Source: JANQLC01 sp036881805
GTDB taxonomy: Bacteria > Bacteroidota > Bacteroidia > Flavobacteriales > JANQLC01
DNA: 19,278 bases
Assembly: GCA_036881805.1 (NCBI GenBank)
Contig: JBAJNK010000062.1
Coordinates: 1-19,278 of the forward strand
Direction: 5' to 3'
This document shows, in pieces, positions 8,140 to 15,004 of this stretch; the first letter of the stretch is position 1, and the number at the start of each line of letters is the position of its first letter. Below the pieces are notes generated by a model. The model saw only the letters and a list, made by a program, of their open reading frames with translations, was not told the origin of the DNA and did no database searches. A program made the translations under genes and the position numbers.

Positions 8140-8649
8140 ATGAAAGCGTTTATTTTACTCTTTGCGTTTTTCAGCGTTTCCGCCGGCGGCTATGCCCAGA
8201 AGTTCGCTTATGTCGATACCCATTACATCACCGAGCAAATGCCGCAGTACAAAAGTGCACAGCGCCAACTAGACACTTTGGTAAAGCGTTGGCAAGAAGA
8301 AATCGAAGCGGAACAAAAAAAGCTCGAAGCGTTGAAGCAAAACCTAGCCGACGAAAAAGCATGGCTTACCGAAGCACAAATCAAGGCGCAAAAAGCCGAT
8401 ATTGAAGCGGCACAAAAAGAAATAGAGCAATTACAAGTCAAACGATTCGGAGCGGATGGCGACCTGTTTAAGCAGCAAAAAATTCTGGTAAAACCCATAC
8501 AAAACGCCATTTGGCAAGCTGTCCAGCAAGTAGCTAAAAGGGGGGGCTATGACTTTATCTTTGACAAAGGCAGCGACCTGATCATGCTGTATAGCAACGA
8601 CAAATGGGATGTAAGTGCCGATGTGCTACAAATTGTAAGCCACAAATAA
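8140..8649 (+). CDS. Skp/OmpH-family periplasmic chaperone (first copy)
   Basis: 169 residues, the usual size for Skp-like proteins. A signal peptide (MKAFILLFAFFSVSAGGYAQ, cleavage around residue 19-20) is followed by KFAYVDTHYITEQMPQY, the short N-terminal strand typical of the family. A long Lys/Glu/Ala/Gln-rich coiled coil spans about 40-125 and forms the tentacle arms. The C-terminal body strand is YDFIFDKGSDLIMLY. Skp trimers hold unfolded outer-membrane proteins in the periplasm and hand them to BamA, the gene immediately upstream. The frame is open back to 8008 inside bamA, but the ATG at 8140 directly precedes the signal peptide. A promoter lies at 8068-8098. Confidence 0.93.
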   Translation: MKAFILLFAFFSVSAGGYAQKFAYVDTHYITEQMPQYKSAQRQLDTLVKRWQEEIEAEQKKLEALKQNLADEKAWLTEAQIKAQKADIEAAQKEIEQLQVKRFGADGDLFKQQKILVKPIQNAIWQAVQQVAKRGGYDFIFDKGSDLIMLYSNDKWDVSADVLQIVSHK

Positions 8650-8675
8650 AAAACCAATTATATAAGCCATAAAAG

Positions 8676-9194
8676 ATGAGAAAGCGAGTAAAGTTTTTTT
8701 TGATGACAACCATGTTGGTAACCACTGTCGCTTTTGCCCAGGGACAAAATAAGATCGGCTATATCGATTTGGAAGCTTTGATATACCAAATGCCCGATAT
8801 GCAGCACGTACGCCAACAACTCAAAGCCTTTACCCAAACCAAACAACAAGCGGGTCAAAAACTGCTTGAAGCCTATCAGACCAAACAGCAAAAATATAGT
8901 GAAGAAGCGCCTACACAAACGCAAAACATCAACAAACAGCGCGGCGAAGAATTGCAAGCACTACAGCAAAAAATACAACTCGAAGCCCGAAAGGCAGAAC
9001 AAGAAGTGCAGAAGAAACAAGCAGAACTGATGAATCCCCTTCTGAGTAAAGTGCAAAAAGCCATCGATTCCGTAGCGAATAAAGCGGGATATGATATCGT
9101 ATTGAAAAGTGAAGCCATAATCTATTTTAAGAGTCAAGCGGACGACCTCGCTCCCAAAGTGATGAAATTGCTGGGCATCAAGCCCAAAAAGTAG
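8676..9194 (+). CDS. Skp/OmpH-family periplasmic chaperone (second copy)
   Basis: 172 residues with a signal peptide (hydrophobic 7-20, cleavage near AFA-QG at 21-22), then NKIGYIDLEALIYQMPDM. A Gln/Lys-rich coiled coil covers about 45-130, and the ending is GYDIVLKSEAIIYF plus a Lys-rich tail. It has the same fold and layout as the gene 26 bp upstream but is clearly diverged in sequence, so the duplication is old. Paired Skp-like genes after bamA are common in this phylum. The two may form separate or mixed trimers (inference). The ATG is preceded by an A-rich AAAAG leader and no promoter of its own is evident, so it is probably co-transcribed with the first copy. Confidence 0.93.
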   Translation: MRKRVKFFLMTTMLVTTVAFAQGQNKIGYIDLEALIYQMPDMQHVRQQLKAFTQTKQQAGQKLLEAYQTKQQKYSEEAPTQTQNINKQRGEELQALQQKIQLEARKAEQEVQKKQAELMNPLLSKVQKAIDSVANKAGYDIVLKSEAIIYFKSQADDLAPKVMKLLGIKPKK

Positions 9195-9255
9195 CGATGA
9201 CTGCAGTTTGTCGTCTGGTATCCTACCTGTAGCAGAATTTCTCTATTTTTAAAAC

Positions 9256-10047
9256 ATGAATGAAGAGGCGATCGGCTTTTTTGACTCCGGCGTCGGTGGA
9301 CTTTCCGTGTGGAGAGAAGTCATCGAGCTGATGCCCGATGAAAGTACCATCTATTTGGCTGATAGCGCCCACGCACCCTATGGCAAAAGAAATGGGAAAG
9401 AGATTCTCCGCCGCACCCAAAAAAATACAGAGCGGCTACTGGAAAAAAATGTAAAGCTAATCGTAGTAGCCTGCAATACCGCTACTGCTGTTGCAATCCA
9501 ACACTTGCGCACGAGTTATAAAGTCCCGTTCATCGGAATTGAGCCAGCCATTAAACCCGCAGCCCTACAAACGCGAAACTGTAAAGTTGCCGTATTGGCC
9601 ACGCAAGGCACACTGAGCAGCACCCTTTTTGCGCAAACCGCGCAACGCTTTAGTCAAAGCACAGCGCTTTTCATACGAGAGGGAAAAGGCCTGGTCGAAC
9701 AAGTGGAAAAAAATGCACTGCACACTGCGGAAACCAAGGCATTGCTGCACGCGCAATTGAAGCCCATTGCGGAAAAACGCATCGACTTTTTGGTGCTCGG
9801 CTGCACCCATTACCCTTTTTTAAAGGAAGAGATGCAGAAAATCGTCGGACCAAACGTGGAAATTCTAGATACAGGAAAACCGGTTGCACGGCAGACAAAG
9901 TGGATTCTCATGCAGAGAAAAGGGCTTAATACGAATTCCAAACGAGCGAAACACTCGATTTTCACCAACGGGGATACAGGCGTTATCACACAGCTAACCC
10001 AAGCGTTTCGGCCGCCGCAAACCCAAATTAAATACCTGCATTTTTAA
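9256..10047 (+). CDS. murI: Glutamate racemase
   Basis: Converts L- to D-glutamate for peptidoglycan precursors in the cytoplasm. 263 residues, normal length. FFDSGVGGLSV carries D10-S11, and PYG follows at 41-43. The two catalytic cysteines are C73 in ACNTA and C183 in GCTHYPFL, and GIEPAIKPA lies between them. All are intact, which distinguishes it from Asp racemase relatives. It follows the ompH pair by 61 bp. A TTTG (9207-9210) with a TA-starting segment 19 bp later is too poor for a confident promoter, so read-through from ompH is as likely. With uppS upstream it adds a second peptidoglycan-precursor step to the locus. Confidence 0.96.
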   Translation: MNEEAIGFFDSGVGGLSVWREVIELMPDESTIYLADSAHAPYGKRNGKEILRRTQKNTERLLEKNVKLIVVACNTATAVAIQHLRTSYKVPFIGIEPAIKPAALQTRNCKVAVLATQGTLSSTLFAQTAQRFSQSTALFIREGKGLVEQVEKNALHTAETKALLHAQLKPIAEKRIDFLVLGCTHYPFLKEEMQKIVGPNVEILDTGKPVARQTKWILMQRKGLNTNSKRAKHSIFTNGDTGVITQLTQAFRPPQTQIKYLHF

Positions 10048-10079
10048 GTTTTTTGAGTACCTTTAAAAATAAAAGCGAT

Positions 10080-10799
10080 ATGATCGTCGGAAAGCCAAAC
10101 CTGGAAAAACGCTTGAGACAGAAAGCGATCCGAGTGAGCCAGGAAAGCGCATGGCAAGCGCTACGAGAAACCTGGGCGCGCATGGAGCGAGAAGAAGCAA
10201 TCCTTTCAGATGCCATTTCCACCCCTTTCGCTGCACAAAAAATTCCAGCGCTCAATTGTGACAAACTCAAACCGGAAAACATCTTCCATCTTTCCGAAAT
10301 CAAATCGATCTGCATCACATATCGCTTGCGCTTTTTGGGCTCACACCTGTTCAAAGGAAAAATACCACCCGAAGCCCTACTCAAGGCTGCCAACCTAGCG
10401 CGAGAACACAAGACAAGCCTACAAAATTTTAAAATCCTCGCGCCGGGTAAACAGTTCCAGCTGGAAGACGCGAATGATCCCATGCTCTTTATCCCGCTGG
10501 ACGGTGAACTATACTATCTGGTGCACAAATGGGGAGCCGATTTAAGTCGATGGCGAAAGCTCTGGGTCTATCCACTTCAAAATATCATGCCCATGTTTTG
10601 GACTATCAATGCGCTGAGTTTGCTCTTTGCCGCCCTACTCCCTTTGAAAGCATTTACGAGTAACGCCCCAAACTGGTGGCGTATCGCAGCCTTCTTTTGG
10701 TTCTTTAAGGTCTTGTCCGCATCGGCCATCTTCTTGGGGTCTAAACTCTTTGTGAACTTTAGCAGCGTACTGTGGGACAGCGAGTACTTTAATGCCTAG
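10080..10799 (+). CDS. Uncharacterised protein with two C-terminal membrane segments
   Basis: 239 residues from ATG 10080. A TTG at 10053 extends the frame by nine codons but is less likely. I do not recognise the family. The N-terminal 150 residues are soluble, basic and mostly helical: EKRLRQKAIRVSQESAW, then a segment with ITYRLRFLGSHLFKG. Next comes DPMLFIPLDGELYYLVHKWG (134-153), which reads like a small beta domain, then SRWRKLWVYP just before the membrane. Two hydrophobic helices follow (about 166-190 and 200-223), and the protein ends SSVLWDSEYFNA. The expected topology has a large cytoplasmic N domain and a short cytoplasmic tail. No signal peptide or catalytic motif is seen. It follows murI by 32 bp and is probably in the same operon, so an envelope-related role is possible but unproven. 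Confidence 0.85.
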   Translation: MIVGKPNLEKRLRQKAIRVSQESAWQALRETWARMEREEAILSDAISTPFAAQKIPALNCDKLKPENIFHLSEIKSICITYRLRFLGSHLFKGKIPPEALLKAANLAREHKTSLQNFKILAPGKQFQLEDANDPMLFIPLDGELYYLVHKWGADLSRWRKLWVYPLQNIMPMFWTINALSLLFAALLPLKAFTSNAPNWWRIAAFFWFFKVLSASAIFLGSKLFVNFSSVLWDSEYFNA

Positions 10800-10885
10800 C
10801 CCCACCCCGATTCAAACCTTATCGGACTACACACAACTGCAAACGACTAAAATCGTATATTCGTACCCTGGTTTTTTGCCAAAAG

Positions 10886-11779
10886 ATGAAATTTCGCATA
10901 GCGCCCACCGAAAATCCGACTATACTGAAATTCGTTGCCGACCAGATGCTGGTAAATGGCGGGCGCTATGAATACAGTCATATCAAAGAAGCTGGCAAGT
11001 CTGAAGTAGCCCAAAAACTCTTTCACTTCCCCTTTGTCGAGAAGGTGTACATCACCGCCAATTTTATCGCTGTACAGGGTTGTGAAGCGATCACATGGAC
11101 AGATGTAGCCGAAAGGGTTAAAGACCAGCTCGAGGTATGCACCCGAGGGCTGTCAGTGGTGGTAGCAGATGACACGGAAAGCGGTAAAAAACAACCCATT
11201 ACGGTCTACATGGAGATGACGCCCAATCCAGCTGTTATGAAATTTGTAAGCAATAAGCCACTGGTAAAAGGCATTTTTGAGTTCAAAAACAAAGATGAGG
11301 CCAAAAGTTCGCCTCTTGCTACCGAATTGTTTGCTTTCCCTTTTGTAAGAGAAGTATTTGTGACTGAAAACCGCGTTTCGCTTACCAAATACGACTGGAT
11401 CGAATGGCGTGACATCGCACTGGAGTTGCGCGAATTCATAGCCGACTACCTGCGAGATGGGAAACTCGTTTTCCAGGGAAGTGACAGCCCCGAAAAGCAG
11501 CGCACAGGACAAAGGCCAGCTCGACGAATCGTCCTTACCCAAACGGAAAAGCGCATTTTAGAAATCCTGGATGAGCAGGTAAAGCCAGTGGTAGCTGGAG
11601 ATGGTGGAAATATTGAATTCTTACAATACGATGCAGCGGAAAAACGCGTAACCCTATTGCTACAAGGTGCTTGCAACGGCTGCCCATCCGCAACGCATAC
11701 CCTAAAACAAGGGATTGAATCCCTCTTAAAACAAGAGCTACCGGCATACGTAGAAAGCGTAGAGGCTTATAACGGTTAG
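10886..11779 (+). CDS. NifU-family Fe-S carrier with duplicated Nfu_N domain
   Basis: 297 residues in three parts. The first two are Nfu_N-type domains, at 1-90 (TENPTILKFV, FPFVEKVYIT) and 105-190 (TPNPAVMKFV, FPFVREVFVT). They share the TxNPxxxKFV and FPFVxxVxxT pattern and are an internal duplication. After a Lys/Arg-rich linker (about 195-215) comes the NifU C-terminal domain (about 220-297), with the cluster-binding C263-N-G-C266 in GACNGCPSA. Such proteins receive [4Fe-4S] clusters from the SUF machinery and deliver them to apo-enzymes in the cytoplasm. Double Nfu_N architecture is typical of Bacteroidota. The ATG at 10886 has an AAAAG leader and 86 bp separate it from the upstream gene, so it may have its own promoter, though none is convincing. 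Confidence 0.94.
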   Translation: MKFRIAPTENPTILKFVADQMLVNGGRYEYSHIKEAGKSEVAQKLFHFPFVEKVYITANFIAVQGCEAITWTDVAERVKDQLEVCTRGLSVVVADDTESGKKQPITVYMEMTPNPAVMKFVSNKPLVKGIFEFKNKDEAKSSPLATELFAFPFVREVFVTENRVSLTKYDWIEWRDIALELREFIADYLRDGKLVFQGSDSPEKQRTGQRPARRIVLTQTEKRILEILDEQVKPVVAGDGGNIEFLQYDAAEKRVTLLLQGACNGCPSATHTLKQGIESLLKQELPAYVESVEAYNG

Positions 11780-11807
11780 TTAAAACACCCATTCCGATCC
11801 CTCCCCC

Positions 11808-11821
11808 CACCGAATTCGGTG
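11808..11821. other. 14-bp perfect palindrome after the nfu gene
   Basis: CACCGAATTCGGTG is a perfect inverted repeat 29 bp after the nfu stop. No T-run follows on the plus strand, so it is not a standard intrinsic terminator. It might be a protein-binding site or a chance palindrome. Confidence 0.35.
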
Positions 11822-12031
11822 ATACGCCCGCTCAATATTCAACGGCTACAAAGTAAAAAAAGCCCGTTTTAACTCACGCATGGATAAAGGGGTAAGGCTG
11901 GCTTTCCAAAACGAATCAAAGGAACAAAAATAAACGCCTTTTCAAGTTATCACATAGTGTAGAAAGTGAAAAAATAAGATCGGGGTTCAATCTCGACTAT
12001 GCGATAAAAATCAGCTTTTTAAGCCACTTCA

Positions 12032-12075
12032 AAGGGAAAAGGACAAAAGCAAAAAAACAAAACCCGCTTTTCAAA
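12032..12075 (+). repeat. 44-bp dispersed repeat, copy 1 (partner at 12362-12405)
   Basis: This stretch begins AAGGGAAAAGGACAAAAGC and ends CCCGCTTTTCAAA. It matches 12362-12405 at 42 of 44 positions by eye, 330 bp away in the same orientation. The A/C/T core of the block unit forms its right half. Confidence 0.8.
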
Positions 12076-12228
12076 TTAACGCACAGGGATCAACAGTTAA
12101 CAAAAGTCAGCGGGGCTGAGTACAGGGACGAAAAAATACCCGTTTTTCAAATTAACACACAGGGATCAATAGGTAACAAAAGTTAGCGGGGCTGAGTACA
12201 GGGACGAAAAAGTATCCGTTTTTTCAAA
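12063..12228 (+). repeat. 76-bp tandem direct repeat, two copies plus a partial third
   Basis: Copy 1 is 12063-12138 and copy 2 is 12139-12214. They differ at six of 76 positions by my count. A third start (TCCGTTTTTTCAAA) at 12215-12228 breaks off. Each copy begins CCCG(C/T)TTTTCAAATTAAC and contains CAGCGGGGCTGAGTACAGGG or a one-base variant. The length is not a multiple of three, which argues against a coding origin. The high identity suggests a recent duplication within an older degenerate array. Confidence 0.9.
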
Positions 12229-12361
12229 ATAAAAGATAAAAACAAATAAGATAGGGTCTATTCTTCAAGCGCTTAATTCGACTTTTGCAACTGACACAAA
12301 GCACAATCCCCTCAAAGCGAATCAAAGGGATAAAAACAAGCCCCTTTTTTAAACCATCCCC

Positions 12362-12405
12362 AAGGGAAAAGGACAAAAGCGAAAAAACAAAACCCGTTTT
12401 TCAAA
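12362..12405 (+). repeat. 44-bp dispersed repeat, copy 2
   Basis: Partner of 12032-12075 with two differences: G for A at 12381, and T for C in the CCCGTTTTTC core. The sequence to the right diverges (CCGACTTGCAG here against TTAACGCACAG). Confidence 0.8.
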
Positions 12406-12804
12406 CCGACTTGCAGAAGTAAAGGGCTGGCTGTTTTAACCCCAGGGTAAACAGCAAAGAGATGGCCCGTCTCTTAGTGACCGACCGCAGAAAAAATACC
12501 AAAAACAAGCCCAAACTTTCAAACCACAGGTCGAAATCAAAAAAAGCCCCCTTTTTAAACGAGCACACACAAACAGCAACAAGGTAGTATTGAGATTTTG
12601 CAGCCGTCAAGTAGGGAAAAGAACAAAAAAACAAGCCCCTTATTCAAGTCGATCCATATAGGTAAACACCAAAAAATAGGGCTGGATCCCCAGCGGTAAG
12701 AATCACTTTTTCAAACTATCCCCCCATCCTTCAAACTGCCAAGCCAGACGAGCACGGAAAAGTAAAACCGCCTTTATGGCAAACACGAAAAAAAGCCCTT
12801 TTCA

Positions 12805-12812
12805 TACCTTTG
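12805..12812 (+). promoter_or_regulatory. -7 box TACCTTTG immediately before recG
   Basis: An exact TAnnTTTG match ends six bases before the recG ATG at 12819, abutting the last repeat core of block A. If it is used, transcription would begin at or next to the start codon and the message would be leaderless. No clear TTG is seen at the -33 distance. Confidence 0.4.
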
Positions 12813-12818
12813 TATGAC

Positions 12819-14924
12819 ATGGCATCGGACATTTTAAGCACGCCCATCGAATATCTGAAAGGCGTAGGCCCCAATCGTGCTGCGCTCTTACAACAGGAGC
12901 TCGACATCTACACCTTTAACGATTTGCTCTACTTTTTCCCCTATAAGTATCGCGATCGATCTCGGATTTACCGAATTGCGCAGCTGTCCGATATCCAAAC
13001 GGAAATACAGCTGTTGGTTCAATTTTCGAGTTGGGAAGAAATCGGCGAACGCAAAAAGAGACGACTGGTAGTCCACGCTTTTGACCCCAGCGGAACCCTA
13101 GCGTTGATCTGGTTTAAAGGCATCGAGTGGATCGAGTCCCAACTCCAGCTAAACACCCCTTATATCGCTTTTGGCAAGCCCTCGGTGTTCAAGGGAAAAA
13201 TCAATCTCATACACCCTGAAATTCAGCCCTTGGCCACCTATGAAAAAGAAAAAATCGGCAGCTTCCAGCCGCTGTACAACAGCACGGAAAAGCTGGGCGA
13301 GGCCCAGCTGACCAATCGTGTCTTCAACGCGATGGTAAAAACCTTAATCCCAAAAGTGCAGCCCTACATTCGCGAGAGTCTATCCCCCGACTTGCGGAGA
13401 GAATTCTCGCTGTTGGGCAAAGGAGAAGCCTTGCGGGAAATCCACTTCCCCAACACTTTGGCGACTTTGCAGCGGGCCCGGTTTCGCCTCAAATTCGAAG
13501 AGCTCTTCTACATCCAGCTCAGCCTGCTCTACAATCGGAACCACAACTACCAAAAATCCGTGGGGTTTCACTTCCCCGAGATAGGCGACTACTTCAATAC
13601 ATTCTACAAAAACCGATTGAATTTTGAACTAACCGACGCACAAAAACGCGTGTTAAAAGAAATCCGTCGCGACGTCAACACCGGTCATCAGATGAACCGA
13701 CTCTTGCAAGGCGATGTGGGCAGTGGAAAGACCATCGTAGCATTTATGAGTATCTTAATGGCTTTGGACAACGGTTTCCAAGCTGCACTGATGGCACCGA
13801 CAGAAATTTTGGCCCAGCAGCATTTTCAATCGCTGAAGGCCTATATCCAGGGACTCGACATCTCGATTGGACTGCTCACTGGCTCCACCAAAAAAAAGCC
13901 GAGAACCAACATGCTGAGCGCTTTACAAAGCGGGAAACTAAAACTGATCACCGGCACACATGCCCTGATTCAGGAGACCGTACAATTTAAAAATTTAGGA
14001 CTGGCCATCGTCGACGAGCAGCACAAGTTTGGCGTAGGACAGCGCGCCGAACTCTGGCAAAAAAACAATCCAGCGCCCCACATATTGGTCATGACGGCCA
14101 CACCCATACCCCGCACCTTGGCCATGAGCCTATACGGCGATTTGGACATCTCGGTTATCGACGAGCTGCCACCTGGGCGAAAACCGATAGAGACCTATCA
14201 CCAACGCGATAGCAACCGCTTAAAAGTCTTTGCCTTCCTCAAAAAACAAATCGACCTCGGACGCCAGGTTTACGTCGTCTACCCGCTTATCGAAGAATCC
14301 GAAAATTTCGATTTAAAAGACCTGATGGACGGTTGCGAAAGCCTGAGCCGTTATTTTCCCCCACCGGCTTATCAGTTGAGTATCGTACACGGACAGATGA
14401 AAGCCCAAGACAAGGCATACGAAATGCAGCGCTTTGCCAAAGGTGAGACCCAGATCATGGTAGCGACGACGGTGATTGAAGTCGGCGTAAATGTACCCAA
14501 CGCATCGGTTATGGTCATTGAGAGCGCCGAGCGCTTTGGGCTTTCACAGCTGCACCAACTCCGCGGACGCGTCGGACGGGGCAGCGACAAATCGCATTGC
14601 ATACTGATGACCCGAGATGATTTGGGCGCGGATTCGCGGGAACGTATACAAACCCTGCTGCGCACGCAAAACGGCTTTGAAATTGCCGAAGCGGATTTGA
14701 AATTACGGGGACCCGGGGATTTGATGGGCAAGCAACAGAGCGGTGTGCTGCAAACCAAAATTGCAAACATCGTACAAGACGGGGATATCATGTATCGGGC
14801 ACGGATGGCAGCACGCCGCATATTGCGGGAAGACAGTGGCTTAGAAGCAGCGAAAAACCGTGTGATCAAGCGCGTTTTCCAGCAGCTGCAAAGAGAAAAT
14901 GTAAAGTGGAGCCAGATCAGCTGA
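12819..14924 (+). CDS. recG: ATP-dependent DNA helicase RecG
   Basis: Superfamily 2 helicase that remodels stalled replication forks and branch-migrates Holliday junctions in the cytoplasm. 701 residues, normal length. The N-terminal wedge/OB region (about 1-250) begins DILSTPIEYLKGVGP. The motor follows: GDVGSGKT Walker A at 298-305 (K304), DEQH motif II at 399-402, MTATPIPRT motif III, VATTVIEVGVNVPNA motif V and QLRGRVGRG motif VI. The RecG-specific C-terminal segment GPGDLMGKQQSG follows. A TTG at 12810 extends the frame by three codons, but ATG 12819 is preferred. The gene sits directly downstream of the repeat block, with a -7 box six bases before the start. pheT follows after 80 bp with its own -7 box. 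Confidence 0.97.
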   Translation: MASDILSTPIEYLKGVGPNRAALLQQELDIYTFNDLLYFFPYKYRDRSRIYRIAQLSDIQTEIQLLVQFSSWEEIGERKKRRLVVHAFDPSGTLALIWFKGIEWIESQLQLNTPYIAFGKPSVFKGKINLIHPEIQPLATYEKEKIGSFQPLYNSTEKLGEAQLTNRVFNAMVKTLIPKVQPYIRESLSPDLRREFSLLGKGEALREIHFPNTLATLQRARFRLKFEELFYIQLSLLYNRNHNYQKSVGFHFPEIGDYFNTFYKNRLNFELTDAQKRVLKEIRRDVNTGHQMNRLLQGDVGSGKTIVAFMSILMALDNGFQAALMAPTEILAQQHFQSLKAYIQGLDISIGLLTGSTKKKPRTNMLSALQSGKLKLITGTHALIQETVQFKNLGLAIVDEQHKFGVGQRAELWQKNNPAPHILVMTATPIPRTLAMSLYGDLDISVIDELPPGRKPIETYHQRDSNRLKVFAFLKKQIDLGRQVYVVYPLIEESENFDLKDLMDGCESLSRYFPPPAYQLSIVHGQMKAQDKAYEMQRFAKGETQIMVATTVIEVGVNVPNASVMVIESAERFGLSQLHQLRGRVGRGSDKSHCILMTRDDLGADSRERIQTLLRTQNGFEIAEADLKLRGPGDLMGKQQSGVLQTKIANIVQDGDIMYRARMAARRILREDSGLEAAKNRVIKRVFQQLQRENVKWSQIS

Positions 14925-14970
14925 TCCCCTTCTCTAAAATGGAAAGGTTTTCGCTATGTCCACGAATCCT

Positions 14971-14978
14971 TAAATTTG
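14971..14978 (+). promoter_or_regulatory. -7 box TAAATTTG before pheT
   Basis: An exact TAnnTTTG match lies in the 80-bp recG-pheT gap, 26 bases before the pheT ATG. A T-run at 14948-14951 lies at the right distance for a -33 element but lacks the final G. Confidence 0.45.
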
Positions 14979-15004
14979 CTACCATTTGTTCAAGGACAAC
15001 CCCC

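Larger units (their letters stand above)
11780..12804 (+). repeat. Repeat-rich non-coding block A upstream of recG
   Basis: About 1 kb without a credible gene, filled with diverged copies of one short unit. The common core is AAAAAnAAGCCCCTTTTTC, most often followed by a tail resembling AAAnnGACnCACAnAGG. Recognisable cores lie near 11855-11872, 12057-12075, 12131-12151, 12207-12228, 12332-12353, 12382-12405, 12538-12559, 12625-12645 and 12788-12804. All are in plus orientation. Spacing is irregular. Long A-runs and T-runs suggest bent DNA. Two copies near 12032 and 12362 are nearly identical over 44 bp, and one 76-bp segment is duplicated in tandem. Short minus-strand frames arise from the unit itself and are not convincing genes. 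Confidence 0.75.

Noticed and set aside
12401..12634. Small minus-strand hydrophobic protein of 77 codons in block A
   Set aside because: Its sequence is produced by the repeat unit itself (FKKG-type peptide) and unit lengths are not multiples of three.
11780..12804. CRISPR-like array
   Set aside because: Copies are diverged, spacing is irregular (about 50 to 160 bp in this block), and there are no uniform unique spacers or cas genes in the window.
14906..15004. N-terminal extension of PheT overlapping recG
   Set aside because: The 33 extra residues carry no family pattern; MKISYNWLK at 15005 is the standard PheT start and has a -7 box just upstream.
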